NCBI GenBank assembly: GCA_026182355.1
Contig: JAPFBL010000244.1
Location: forward strand, 257,501-321,500
Source of the DNA: Hermatobates lingyangjiaoensis
Lineage: Eukaryota > Arthropoda > Insecta > Hemiptera > Hermatobatidae
Direction of reading: 5' to 3'
DNA length: 64,000 nucleotides
Shown here: piece after piece, positions 1 to 10,215 of the stretch
Layout of the letters: each line of letters starts with the position of its first letter
Position numbering within the stretch: position 1 is the first letter of the stretch
The notes under the pieces: model-generated
Database searches by the model: none
Told to the model about the DNA's origin: nothing
Seen by the model: only the letters and a program-made list of their open reading frames with translations
Translations under genes and position numbers: made by a program

Positions 1-2165
1 TGGAGTCAAGTCTGGCGTGAAGATAAATGAAATGGTTCACCTCTTCCGATTTATCTGTTAGGAAATTCGTGATTTAGAGTTGTTTAGAAGAGGTTACCAC
101 ATGATGGAGGTTAAGTGGATAAAATTTCAATGAAACTTTAAAAAATATAGATTTACTTCTTTCTAATCCTTTTTACAGATCATTTCTATCCCAGCTACAA
201 ATAAGGGTATATTTTTTTTAAAACGCACACGGACTTTATGGACACCCTGTATATGTAAAAAAAAAAAAAAAAAATTAGCAATATAGGTGGAATTTAAAAA
301 TCAGGCTTGCCACCCTAACTCTACCCTATCTCATTTCATTTCATATCTAAAAATTTATATCAACAAAATAATTAGGTTGGATAACCTGGATTATAGACCT
401 GTTTTTTCACTATTTCTTCGCCTTTCTCCATTACTGCCCCGTTTTTAAATATGGGGGATTAAACATCTTACATTATTACCTGAAAACTAGAAGTAAAAAG
501 CTACTTTTCGTCCCTTTTGGAGACAATAATCTATATATAAATTCTATTCGTGGCTCTGTATGTATGTATGTATGTATGTTTGTACCTTATGCATTCGGCC
601 TACAATGGACCTTTTTCAAAAATTCTTTTGCAAGGCACTTTCTATAGGTCTTGGGGTGGTTTTAGGCTATTAAACTCTGGAGGGCAGCCTAACCCAGGAC
701 CCCTAGGACCCTATAATAGATAAGGTTTGCTGTATAACCTGTTTGTTGACATTTTGACCTTAATTGGTAATGGCAACCGCAGGTAGGTTATTCTTTGTGA
801 TAATATTTCCACATGCTTTGTTCAATTATTTTTTCGATACAATGCTTCTTCATAAACAAATAATATTTCATCAAATAATGTTATTCAAACTTTTAAGAGA
901 CAATTTTGTGTACTGATATAATTTTAATTGGACATTTAAAACTGTGTGAAGTCTTCAAATTGAAATCATTGAATGAAATGTAATGTGATATGGTTTAGCC
1001 TCTTCAACTAACTGGTTCCTAATTGAAACGATTTGGGGGTTTAAAATTCGTATCATATTTAACAGATAAGACATATCACATTTAATGAGCTTAGACTTCT
1101 TTCAAATTTCTTGATGTATTGTTCAGCAAAAAATATTCTTTTTATTATTTGTTTAATCTAATCTATCAACTTCCAATATTATTAGACAATGTGTGAAATT
1201 TATAATCACTGTTAGATTATATATTTTTTGCGTAATCTATAATTTTAATTCTGTATTAATTTCGTTTATCTCAAAAAAGTTTAAATTTCTCAAGAAAATT
1301 TAAATTGTTTTCGTTATATGTAATTTATTATTAGAGTTGAAATTAAATTGTTTCCCGGGTAAAGCCGGGTAGATCAGGTAGTAATAATAATAATAATAAT
1401 TAAAGTGAACTGCATTAATTGAACAGCTGTTGAAGACTTCACTTTTAACAAAGGAAGAGATTACAAGCCTTTAGCACCACTGTGCCATCTAGCGAAAGAC
1501 AGCTGGACTAACACTGCATAATATTGTTCTATTTTATCGTTTCAACAAGTATTGAATATCTCCTAGAACAAAGTAGCAAGTCTTTTCACCATATCCATAC
1601 CACTGTTGTAAAATTATCTGAAGTTTACAACATTAATAAAATATCCATGACATATAAATAATGTAGTAATCACTGAAGACAACTTGCACAAAGTTATTGC
1701 TCATATATGGCGGTTAATTCGCTTTAAATTGATGCTATTTAATAATTGATGAATCATTATAACTTGTTCTAAGTTTTTCTGAAGCTCACACAAAAAGCCT
1801 AGTTGTCTTGACAAAATGACTTGGCAAGATGCAAACGACTTCTGGGGTACCATATATGGGATATCTTTTCTAAAGGCGGTCATTGTTGGCTCGGAGAGAG
1901 TGGAAAACAAGGTAGGATTACTAATTTCTATTTCCATAATTTGTATACAATTTTATACAATAGATTTAAGTATATATAAATGAATCATAGACTTAAAAGT
2001 ATTATAAAAAGAGCATGTCTTCTTGAAGGTATCTGACTGTACGTCCGAATTGCTACCTACAACCTGTACAATATTACAAGTAGAAGAATTTCAGAGATAA
2101 AATAATATAACTTTCAGAAGTAATATCATTTTTTGAATAAGAAAATTAAATTTACATTATTACAC
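1..2165. other. AT-rich DNA with no recognised gene
   Basis: No convincing coding sequence. It holds a TATG microsatellite near 556-580, a poly-A run near 257-274 just after a GGACACCCTGTATA tail that looks like a transposon end, and a short TAA/ATA run near 1379-1400. A 78-codon minus-strand ORF at 1701-1937 resembles nothing I know. The missing first exon of the odorant receptor could be here or as far down as about 7 kb, but I cannot point to it. Confidence 0.5.
285..475 (-). repeat. Dispersed repeat with a 'CAAGCCTGATTTTTAAAT' end
   Basis: The reverse complement of this stretch recurs at about 56440-56600 and again, more diverged, at about 56820-56995. Shared landmarks are the CAAGCCTGATTTTTAAAT end, a GGTTGGCAACCTG-like block and an ACGGGGCAATAATGG-like block. 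It is a dispersed element fragment of unknown class. Confidence 0.5.
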
Positions 2166-2666
2166 CAGGGTTTTTCAAACTTTTTTCAACATGGAACCCT
2201 TTTTGCTTCAGTAACTTTCCCAGGAACCCGAGATTCTAATGATTTTATACAATCATAATATAAATATTTTCATATGGCTTTACAGATAGTATGTATGTTT
2301 AAAAGCAATGTGTATTTTTTATTAAGTCTATTTTGGTATTTAGTTTTAATGTCAGTATAAAAGGAAAATCCGGTTTACATAAGTAGCTAGTCTGAAGTGC
2401 TATTTTTGTAATAAAAGTAAATTTGGGAATCAGATAGTTCCAAAAACTGACTAGTGATTCATCCTAAATATGAATAAAATTTTGGCCAGTTCTACCTATG
2501 TGTATAAGTATTATTCGGTTTTATGACTCACAAGACACAGAATAAATCCATACCCACTAACAAAAAAATTAGAAAAATGTTTTTTGTCTAAATGTTTTTT
2601 TGCGGAACCCCAGACAGTCCGTTAAGGAACCCCTGGGTTCCGCGGAACCTACTTTGGGAATCTCTG
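2166..2666. mobile_element. hAT transposon remnant, family hAT-A
   Basis: The left end reads CAGGGTTTTTCAAAC followed by the GGAACCCTTTTTG block. The right end is GGTTCCGCGGAACCT followed by ACTTTGGGAATCTCTG. These are imperfect inverted repeats with the CAG...CTG termini of hAT elements. At least four other substantial copies lie in this window (14.0, 41.4, 52.9 and 57.1 kb), and the better ones still show the C-terminal dimerisation domain of a hAT transposase. This copy is internally deleted. The flanking 8 bp agree only partly, so it is an old insertion. Confidence 0.7.
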
Positions 2667-2689
2667 ACTTACGAGTAGACGATAACATT

Positions 2690-3582
2690 TTTTTTATTGT
2701 TTAAACCGATCCCCTAGCGAGTGATAACGTCAACCGTTTACCTTCGTTTTGTTTGATCGCTGATTCTACATTGGGAGTCACAAATTTAGCTAAACCAGGG
2801 GTTCTCAACCTTTGTTTGCTTGTGGACCCCCTGAAAGCTACTTTTGGACCCCTAAAAGCTACTTGTAGACCCCCCACTCCCCCCGGATACTTAAAAAACA
2901 TAATTATACGAATTTATAAATAAATATTTGTTTTTAGGTAAATGAAAATCGTTAATTATGAAATAATTTCATTACATCTACAACGCATGCGAAAATACAA
3001 AAATGTTTTTAAAACAATAACAAAATATTTCTTCATTTACATTTTATAAAGAACCCTGAAATAAATTGTAACAGAATCAATTTTGAATGTACCATAAAGA
3101 GATGTTCAATAGAAAATTTTAAAACATTGGAACATTTTAACAAAACTGACGAGGATATTGGGCCTTATATTTTAATTATGTGTGAATATTGTGCGGCCAA
3201 AGCTTACTATGCTTTGATTTATTTTTGGTTTGCTGATGAATTCATTTAAACTTAACATAGAGCCCTAACCACGTGTCATGGGACCTTCAGAATACTACTT
3301 TCCTCATGGACCACCAGTAATCCTCTGTGGACCCCTGGGGGTCCATGTGGACCACGTTGAGAACCACTGAGCTAAACTGAAGTGTATTTCAAGTAGGGAT
3401 CTTTAACGAATACCTGATATCGTACAGGCTCGGGACCGACGGCCTAACGTCCTCTCCACGAGGGACGACGTACTCAGATTTATTCACCTCCCGTGTGAAT
3501 AAATCGAGTGTCAGGTGGGGATCGAACCCCTGACCTACCATCCCCGAAGAGAGTACGTTAACCACTGAGCTAACCTGGCCCA
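2690..3582 (-). mobile_element. tRNA-derived SINE, split by a hAT MITE
   Basis: Read on the minus strand it starts with a tRNA-like head. An A-box-like TTAGCTCAGTGGTTAACG and a B-box GGTTCGATCCCC together form an internal RNA polymerase III promoter. A shared body follows (CGTCGTCCCTCG, GTCGGTCCCGAGCCTGTACG), and it ends in GGTTTAAACAATAAAAAAAA. The same unit recurs at 60880-61155 and 63585-63915, and partly at 33888-34827. A 574-bp element plus its target duplication interrupts the body. Without it the SINE is about 310 bp. Confidence 0.85.
2796..3369. mobile_element. Non-autonomous hAT MITE inside the SINE
   Basis: The ends are CAGGGGTTCTCAACC and GTTGAGAACCACTG, typical hAT terminal inverted repeats. 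It is flanked by a perfect 8-bp target duplication, AGCTAAAC, at 2788-2795 and 3370-3377. Removing the element and one duplicate restores SINE sequence seen elsewhere in the window. The 574-bp interior shows no transposase coding. A truncated relative lies at 26284-26400. Confidence 0.93.
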
Positions 3583-4055
3583 TAAACGAGAACTTACTTC
3601 TGTAAGTTTTATTATTTTTTTTTTATCTATGATATTACTTCTCCTTGTAATATCCCAGACGCTGTAATAATCCATTTCCATATTGTTTATTTCTTAGATA
3701 TTTATAAATGATTTCTAATTATCCTTTGTTTGTAGTTCTATGCTAAAGATTTATATAAAACCGAAACGTATGTTTCGTTTATGTCTCGTCAAAATCAACG
3801 AGAGTATCATTTTGTGATATATTATTGAAATGAATGAATGACGAATTCTTTATTAGGAGTGGTTAGACAAGTGGTTAGAGCAAGACTTGGCATTGCTCCC
3901 AGTGTATACATTTCTGGGACAGCCCTACGAGGCAGACTACTTATCCCTACCAAGCTTTTTCCCTTATAGTACAATCTAGTAACTTCATTGATAAAATAAA
4001 TTCTAATAATAATAATAAGGTATTGTTTCCTTGACCACAATTACTAATAAATTCT

Positions 4056-4405
4056 TTTATTCTTCTCTGAATTTAGTCAGGATTAATTATTTGAAATCAT
4101 CTTTTTTGCCAACGTTTCGTCTTTATTTTAAGACATCCTCAGGGCTAGAAATATTCACCATAACATTAAAAAATCTTACTTACTCAAGGCTAGCTTAAGC
4201 ACATGTAATGATAAGATAACTGTTTTGTTGGTTCAGTGGTAGAAGCTAGCCTTGAGTAGGTATGCTTTTTGAATTTTTATGATGAATGTGATGTAGATAA
4301 TGCCCATTGTTTTTGGGTTCTAGCCTTCAGGATGTCTTAAAATAAAGACGAAACGTTGGTAAATAGGTTATTTCAAATAATTAACCCTGACCAAATTCCA
4401 AGAAA
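4056..4405. mobile_element. Inverted pair of Penelope-like terminal segments (family L)
   Basis: The minus-oriented arm (hammerhead-like core 4108-4145) and plus-oriented arm (4321-4363) are inverted copies around a short spacer. Both carry a GACGAAACGTTGG block and end in the same AATTATTTGAAATCA tail. The same family is better preserved at 61875-62260. The plus copy has a degenerate ribozyme core (CTTCAGGA in place of CTGAGGA). Confidence 0.7.
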
Positions 4406-4439
4406 AAAAAATTTTTTTGATAAAAATATTAATATTAAT

Positions 4440-4625
4440 ATGTATATATATATTAAACACATGAAATAACGATCAAACCACAATAAGAAATGGGAAAACA
4501 AGACTAAGATCTATCAACCGTAACAAGCGGTCTTCGTCAGAGTCAAAAACTCAACTGAATTTCATACTGTGGTTTGATCATTGATTGTTATTTCACGTAT
4601 TATGTGAAATCTTTATATATACTAT
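4440..4625. mobile_element. Penelope-like terminal segment, family J (partial palindrome)
   Basis: The minus arm at 4500-4545 contains the hammerhead core with an AGACCGCTTGTTACGG hairpin. The other arm keeps only the outer part (TGTGGTTTGATCATTG, TTTCACGTATTATGTGAAA). TA-rich microsatellite DNA adjoins. The family recurs about ten times, most intact at 62530-62745. Confidence 0.75.
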
Positions 4626-4767
4626 CAATTCAAACTCTCATTGCCGACGTTTCGATTTTATTTAAAATCGAATTAAAATAATAATGTTGAAAGTGGAAGA
4701 AACTGACCACATCCCGACCTATCATTTTTTAGTTGTATATCTGTCACACGGTCGAGAATTTATTAGT

Positions 4768-4824
<57 letters not shown>

Positions 4825-5115
4825 ACAATTAAAAGAAACGGTCCAGCGGACTTTTTTAAATAAAATAAATTCAAAACGAAGGTAACACACAGAAAGACAC
4901 AGACATAACTCACATCGATATTTCGACCATCGTCGTCATCAGGAGGTGTGAAGAGCGAAGAGCGAAGAGTCCCGCAGGAAGACACGGCAGCGACACCATT
5001 CTTCGCTCTTCACACCTCCTGATGACGACGATGGTCGAAATATCGATGTGAGTTATGTCTGTGTCTTTCTGTATGTTTCCTTCGTTTTGAATTTATTTTA
5101 TATATATATATAACT
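4768..5115. mobile_element. Penelope-like inverted pair, family A, flanked by (TA)n
   Basis: A (TA)n run at 4771-4822 leads into a palindrome. The minus arm has its hammerhead core at 4909-4950 and the plus arm at 5011-5053, both with a CCATCGTCGTCATCAGGAGG-type core. The plus arm ends again in TATATATA at 5100-5111. A near-identical pair sits at 24985-25375. Confidence 0.85.
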
Positions 5116-5125
5116 TTAAATTACA

Positions 5126-5300
5126 CAAAGCACGACACAGAAAAAAGAATAAAGAGAGCACTTACAGAATTCAATATTTCGAACTGTTGTTCGTCATCAG
5201 GAGTAGACTAGAAGAGAGGACGAAGTGAGAGAGATCTCCCCACGCCGAAGAACGGAGCGCTCGAATCGCTCCGATTTTATATATATATATATATATATTA
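5126..5300 (-). mobile_element. Penelope-like terminal segment, family B
   Basis: A minus-strand copy of the segment at 30430-30600 (plus), also found at 54640-54790. It runs from GTGTCGTGCTTTGTG through the hammerhead core at 5167-5206 to a GGAGCG block beside (TA)n. Confidence 0.8.
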
Positions 5301-5399
5301 GTGGATGATGACAAGTTACCCGCCGTCAACAGTCAATCCACCTCCAGTTTAGACCTTTGAAAAAAACAGGGATTTAATAAAAAACTAAATATATATTGT

Positions 5400-5760
5400 A
5401 TATCTATATAAATAAAAGAAAGTTTTGTCTGTACATTGCTTAGAACTGACTCATTTCAAGTTTTCTTTATGTTTCATACATTAAAGAAACCGAATCCACT
5501 CTTAGAAAAATGTCTGTCGGTTTGTCCGCAATATTTTGTCACAAGTAAACTCAGCCACCATAAGACATAGCAAGCTGAAACGTTTACAGCAGCTTTGTGT
5601 ATGTCTAACTTGAAATATAGGCTCCGAATTCAAAGGAAATTCAACGTCAAAGCGAAGTTGCGGCCCATTTTCCGTGGGGATACAGACCTGAAATTATCAT
5701 AACCTTCACTTTTGTTGTGATTGGCTTTGTTGGAGTTTTATTACATAATAACAATCATAT
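5400..5760 (+). mobile_element. Helitron 5'-end fragment
   Basis: It begins with the Helitron-like 5' end TCTATATAAATAAAAG followed by TTTTGTCTGTACATTGCTTA. The same start recurs at about 39608, 42023 and 43580. The fragment ends where a second Helitron-type sequence starts and carries no coding sequence. Confidence 0.6.
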
Positions 5761-6335
5761 TAGTGGGTCAGGGTAGCCCAGTGGGTTGCGTACTCGCCTC
5801 GACTTTATACAATATTATTTAATAATATTTCTCATTAGAGGGTCAGGGTAGCTTATAATATATAATAAACTACTGCATTAGAGGTTAAAAATGAACAATT
5901 TTAGAAATAAACTTGAACACAACTGTCAGAGGAACGAATGTCCTAATGTAACATTATAAAGATACATTACTTCTATTAATGTTATTTTATGTTAGGAAAA
6001 TAAATTTAATATTTTTATTTACAAGTTTTATTTGTTTTAAATATATTACATTGTGTATATAACGAATTGATATTTTATTTATTTATGTCATAAATTAAAT
6101 CATTTTTTTTACTTTTAAATGATTTTTATTTTGCTTAATATGCTTACTGTGTATATATCTTGATTCATGTTAAGAATACTATATCAAAAGCTTGGGCCAT
6201 ATAATAATCTGTTTCCGTGCCTTAATAACAAGAAACAACAATTAAAATTATCCCTGTCAATCATGATCAGTGAACTTATTTTAATAACTATTGTTATAAT
6301 TTCTGAGTGACACAAAGGGTCACGGGTAGTCTAAT
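5760..6335 (+). mobile_element. Non-autonomous Helentron-like fragment with 3' end
   Basis: It carries the GGGTCAGGGTAGCCCAGTGG block and the body shared with 22980-23180 and 16857-17455. The 3' terminus is CACGGGTAGTCTAA at about 6318-6332, which matches the CTAG/CTAA-type Helitron 3' ends seen at 26095 and 17453. A (TA)n run and a PLE fragment follow directly. Confidence 0.6.
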
Positions 6336-6339
6336 ATAT

Positions 6340-6509
6340 ATATATATATATATAATATATATATTAATTAAAATATTTGTGTATTTTGGGAGCAGACCTT
6401 CAATCAAACATGTTTTATTAAAAATTATGCCAATTTTAACTTTTGTTCTTTTCCGAGTTAATTTTTCAAGTCATTTTAACAAAAGTTAAAATTGGCACAA
6501 TTTTTAATA

Positions 6510-6545
<36 letters not shown>
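6340..6545 (-). pseudogene. Penelope-like ORF N-terminal fragment, minus strand
   Basis: Read on the minus strand, about 6382-6480 encodes a peptide with FNKTC, then EGLLPKYTN, before (TA)n. This matches the N-terminal end of Penelope-like ORFs seen at 30250-30405, 61330-61455 and 62380-62490. A short plus arm near 6480-6510 mirrors part of it, making a small palindrome between TA microsatellites. Coding is lost beyond the TNI codons. Confidence 0.7.
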
Positions 6546-6552
<7 letters not shown>

Positions 6553-6557
<5 letters not shown>

Positions 6558-6740
6558 CAACTCAAGAGTGATCAAGATCAAGCAACGTGCTTGACCTCCC
6601 TTTCTCTTTTCTCCTGAAGACGGATCATCCGAAAATTTGAGTTTGTAAGTGTGTTTTCTCTGTGTGTTGCTTTTCTTCATTTTTGAGCCGATTTGCGTCC
6701 AGTTTGGGTCGTTTTTTCGAATTTTGAGTGAAATATATAT
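6553..6740 (+). mobile_element. Penelope-like terminal segment, family D
   Basis: A plus-strand segment with hammerhead core CTGAAGA, a CGGATCATCCG hairpin and GAAAATTTGAG at 6606-6650, followed by the GTGTGTTGCTTTTCTTC tail common to family D copies at 7684, 13281, 21375 and 62852. Confidence 0.8.
6606..6650 (+). ncRNA. Hammerhead ribozyme motif, family D
   Basis: CTC, CTGAAGA, hairpin GGA-TCA-TCC, GAA, AATT, T, GAG. Stem I CTC with GAG, stem III AATT. Other copies: 7684-7728 (hairpin damaged), 13281-13318, 21375-21410 (minus) and 62852-62884 (minus). Confidence 0.75.
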
Positions 6741-6754
6741 TAAAATCAAACTAG

Positions 6755-6905
6755 ATCTGAGCATTGAATACACTTTTGAAAACATAAAGAAACACAGATA
6801 CTAGAACTGAGCGTTGAATATACTTTGAAAACATAAAGAAACACAGATACTAGAACTGAGCGTTGAATATACTTTGAAAACATAAAGAAACACAGATATT
6901 AGAAC
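6755..6905 (+). repeat. Three-copy tandem repeat of about 49 bp
   Basis: The unit contains ACTAGAACTGAGCGTTGAAT and AAAACATAAAGAAACACAGA. Three successive copies differ at a few bases. It lies about 150 bp upstream of the first recognised odorant-receptor exon and probably arose from the tail of the preceding PLE segment. Confidence 0.8.
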
Positions 6906-7057
6906 AGTCATTCAATTTTTTTTACCCTTTTAACTGGTCTTATATTGAAAGTGAGTCCTAGTATCTGCTTTTCATTCGTTTTTTTTTTTTAGTTAAAAAT
7001 TGTAAAGAAGTTTTCGACACGTCAGTACCTGCTTCAAGCAACACCATGCTGTTTTAG

Positions 7058-7260
7058 GTACGGTTAGTGCTCCTCTACACCTATGGTTTTGCCCTCATGC
7101 CTATCTACATGATCATGCAGTGTCTTGGGCTCATCATGACAGAGCAAGGCTTCAAGAATACCATCCTCGACTTGGTTCTTCTCATACAGTTTTTTCAATC
7201 TTGGTTTAAAATGGTTTACTTCTATTGGCGCCGGATTGACATGAGGAAGTTCATCATAAG
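7058..7260 (+). CDS. Odorant receptor, exon with TM1 and TM2
   Basis: This is the first recognised exon of an insect odorant receptor (7tm_6), a ligand-gated ion-channel subunit of the olfactory neuron membrane that works together with Orco. The acceptor is TGCTGTTTTAG and the donor is ATAAG|GTAATTC. It encodes about 67 residues with two hydrophobic stretches: one around YTYGFALMPIYMIMQ (TM1) and one around LDLVLLIQFFQSWFKMVYFY (TM2), followed by a basic RRIDMRKF loop. The donor leaves two bases that pair in frame with the next exon. A short upstream exon with the initiator methionine should exist but was not found. GC content and codon use are clearly higher than in the surrounding repeats. 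Confidence 0.85.
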
Positions 7261-7264
7261 GTAA

Positions 7265-7885
7265 TTCGGTAGATTCACCTCGAAATAATCATGAAAATTG
7301 TTTATATATATATAATATATATAATATATATATATATACTTTTTCTTTTTTAATAATTTATTTATTTTATTATATTTCTTTATTTAATTAATCTTATTCT
7401 ATGTATTTTCAATTGTTTATCATCGCTTTACCAACTCTGTTATCTTCCTTTTTCATGCTTTTAGGTATTTTTCACGGTATTCCTTTTCATACTTCATTTA
7501 TCTTCCTGTTGTTTATTTTACCTTCAATCAACCAGAACTGCCTGTCTTAATTTTAATTTTAATTTTATTTCTTCTGTTCGTCTTTACTTCATTACTTCCT
7601 GAACCGGGCGCGCGTGGCGGCACGGTTGGTTGTCGGGACGGTTTCCTGCCGTTGTGTTTCCGTCGTGCTTGGTCGCCCATTCTCTTTTCTCCTGAAGACG
7701 GATCATCAGAAAATTTGAGTTTGTAAGTGTCTCTTTCTCTCTGTGTTACTTTTCTTCGTTTTTGAGCTGATATATATATACACGAGTTAAAAATTCAAGA
7801 AGAGTAACACACAAAGTAAGGAAACACACTTTCAGAGCAAATTTTCGGGTAATCCGTCTTAAGAAGAAAAGAGAAACGGAAACCA
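7265..7885. mobile_element. Intron with (TA)n and Penelope-like family D segments
   Basis: TA runs at 7297-7340 are followed by AT-rich sequence, then a plus-strand family D segment (core 7684-7728) and a minus-strand one (about 7785-7880, core degenerate as CTTAAGA). Together they make an inverted pair around a short TATATATA centre. A GC-rich GGGCGCGCGTGGCGG stretch at 7606-7620 precedes them. Confidence 0.7.
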
Positions 7886-8685
7886 AGCACAATGATTTTA
7901 TTAAATACTAAGAAGCCATAAAATTCCTACTATAATAATTCTATAAAAGACCCAAAAATGTAAAACATAATTCAGAATTGAAACCTTTCGTTTGAAGATT
8001 AATAAATGTAATTAACATACATCCTTAATTATAAATTATCTTAAAACGACTTTTTTTCTAAGATGTTTATGATGTTTTTCAAAGAAAATAAGAGTATTTT
8101 TCTGTTTTAAATTTAATAATTTGGCTTAAATATTCAATATAGAAGGAGGTCAAGTAAACGATGTAAGAAATCCACTGGCTATTAGAACAAAAGCCATGTT
8201 CTCTTGTAGGAGATTATTTCTTATCAAGAAATTTTTTAATTTGGCTTTTCAAAAATGTTATTACTACTGTAGTTATACTAATGAGATTATTGCATCAGTG
8301 GTGTGATATACAAAAATAACCTATATATTGTTATGTCAATCAATAACTATCTGTACTACCTCAGAAATGAAAGACTAATAAACATCTCCAATTTAGATGT
8401 TTATACTATGCTTAAATGAAACCACAATATGAAATGGGAAAACAAAACTAAGATCTTTCAACTATAACAAGCGGTCTTCGTCAAAGTCAAAAACCCAACT
8501 GACTCCAACGACGACCGCTTGTTACGGTTGAAAGATCTTAGTCTTATTTTCCCATTTCATATTGTGGTTTGATTATTGATTGTTATTTCACGTGTTTATG
8601 TGAAATCTTTTTATTATTAAATATTATATGCCCAAGAAGTCTTACTTATAGTAAAATTGAGTGTAGGCCGCTCCAGATTTTTTTT
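7885..8685 (-). mobile_element. Foldback element X, half copy, split by a PLE palindrome
   Basis: The body shares sequence in inverse orientation with 14200-14800, including the AGGAGGTCAAGTAAACG block and CATCAGTGGTGTGATATAC. It ends at 8640-8685 with ACTTATAGTAAAATTGAG and GTAGGCCGCTCCAG, the X terminus. A family J PLE palindrome (about 8416-8612) interrupts it. No ORF was recognised. Confidence 0.7.
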
Positions 8686-9205
8686 AATAATTTTTTATAT
8701 ATTTCCTTTATTTTCTGTTTTCTTCCCCTTTATTATTTAATTTTTTCTTTGATCTCGACTCCTTAGTTCTTTTGTTTTTCTCATATATATAATATGTTTT
8801 ATGAGAACTTTGTAACTTTGTTATATACAATATGTATATAATTATATAATATATAACCTAGAAGTTTGATATTAAGTTTACTTATAGTAGAGTTGAGTGT
8901 AGGCCTCTCCAGATTTTTTTTACTAATTTTTCATATATTTCATGGATTTTCTGTTTTCTTCCCCTTTATTATTTAATTTTTTTTTTCGATCTCGACTCCT
9001 TACTTCTTTGTTTTTCTCCTTCTAAAAGACGACTCATTGTGTTTGATATTAAGTTTACTTATAGTAAAATTGAGTGTAGGCCGCTCCAGATTTTTTAAAA
9101 TAATTTTTGATATATTTCCTTTATTTTCTGTTTTTTTCCCCTTTATTATTTAATTTTTTCTTTGATCTCGACTCCTTACTTCTTTGTTTTTCTCCACTAC
9201 TAAAA
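8639..9205 (+). repeat. Triplicated X-end plus intron 3' region
   Basis: Three direct copies start at about 8643, 8876 and 9050. Each holds the X terminus (TATAGTAAAATTGAGTGTAG, CGCTCCAG), then a pyrimidine-rich tract with TTCCCCTTTATTATTTAATT and GATCTCGACTCCTTA. The last copy runs straight into the functional-looking acceptor CTGATTGCAG of the next receptor exon. The duplicated unit therefore contains an X end fused to the host intron's polypyrimidine region. Confidence 0.85.
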
Positions 9206-9220
9206 GGAGACTGATTGCAG

Positions 9221-9700
9221 GTTTGAGGATTTCGAATGCAGCAAACACCGAGAAGTCTTTGCTCTTTCATACATCGAAGACCGCGTCGAAGTCGCCAAGA
9301 AGATCAAGTCGATTTTCTATGGGCTGGTCAACACCAATTTGATCTTCTGGCTGTTTGTGCCTATTGTGTTCTCATCTGAAGGCATTCTGCCCAAGACATA
9401 CCATTTCTTTGTCGACAGCCAGTCCACAGCTCTGTTCACTGTATTGTTCACTGTCTTTGATGCCAGTATGATTATCATCGGTATAGGCCACTTTGCTTCT
9501 GCCGGTATGTACCTCATCATAACAGTCTTGCTCTTTGACGCCCAGATGCATGTCTTGAACGAGTCCATCGTTCATTGTGAGGAGCTGCCTGTCATCGGCT
9601 TAACTGAAGCCGAAAAGAACAAGGAATTAGCTCTGAAGAGGACTTGTCCAGAACCCATTGGCCTGAACCTGTTTGTCCAAGATCACCAACAAATGAATAG
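9221..9700 (+). CDS. Odorant receptor, central exon (TM3-TM4 and loop)
   Basis: The largest receptor exon, about 160 codons. It joins in phase with the previous exon to read RFEDFECSKHREVF. Visible features are a helix around GLVNTNLIFWLFVPIVF (TM3), an extracellular loop with LPKTYHFFVD, a long hydrophobic helix around LFTVLFTVFDASMIIIGIGH and AGMYLIITVLLFDA (TM4), and the long intracellular loop with LTEAEKNKELALKRT. The acceptor is TTGCAG|GTTTG and the donor is AATAG|GTATCATC. Size and topology fit a typical insect odorant receptor. No stop or frameshift is visible. Confidence 0.9.
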
Positions 9701-10215
9701 GTATCATCTCTATAAAGTGTCTTATAGAACCACATAGAAACACACGTTCCACCATATTAACAATAGACATAGAACGAGCTGAATCATCCGTATCTGTGTT
9801 TCATTGTTGCAAAGAGATTTGAGCAGACGTTTCTGTACCACTCAGTATACACTAGACAACCCCTGACCCCTTGCGTCACTCAGAGTTAAGAATTATAGCA
9901 ATAGTTAATATACGATTACATTCGTTTCATTGCTGTAATTATATGTCCCTTTGGTACGTTTGTTTTCATTCCAGTGTCACATGCACATTTATGCCACCAT
10001 CTTCCTTTCTGTACTGGTACTGTTTGTTTTTATTCGTGTTCTATGCCTGACTCTTGTCTCCTTATTGTGTTCTATTCTTAACTTCACTTCTCGTAATTTA
10101 TCTTGTTCTCACTTCTGCCTCACTTCACTTAAATTGTCTTTTCTCTCTAAACATATATATATATATTATTATTATATATATATTAATATATATATATATA
10201 TATATATATAACAGA
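9701..10215 (+). other. Start of a long intron, ending in (TA)n
   Basis: About 440 bp of relatively unique intron sequence, then a (TA)n tract from about 10150 to 10212 that abuts a Penelope-like copy. No further coding was recognised. The intron to the next receptor exon is about 8.9 kb, most of it inserted elements. Confidence 0.6.

Noticed and set aside
1701..1937. 78-codon minus ORF as a gene or as the missing receptor first exon
   Set aside because: It is on the opposite strand from the receptor and shows no recognisable domain or splice signals.
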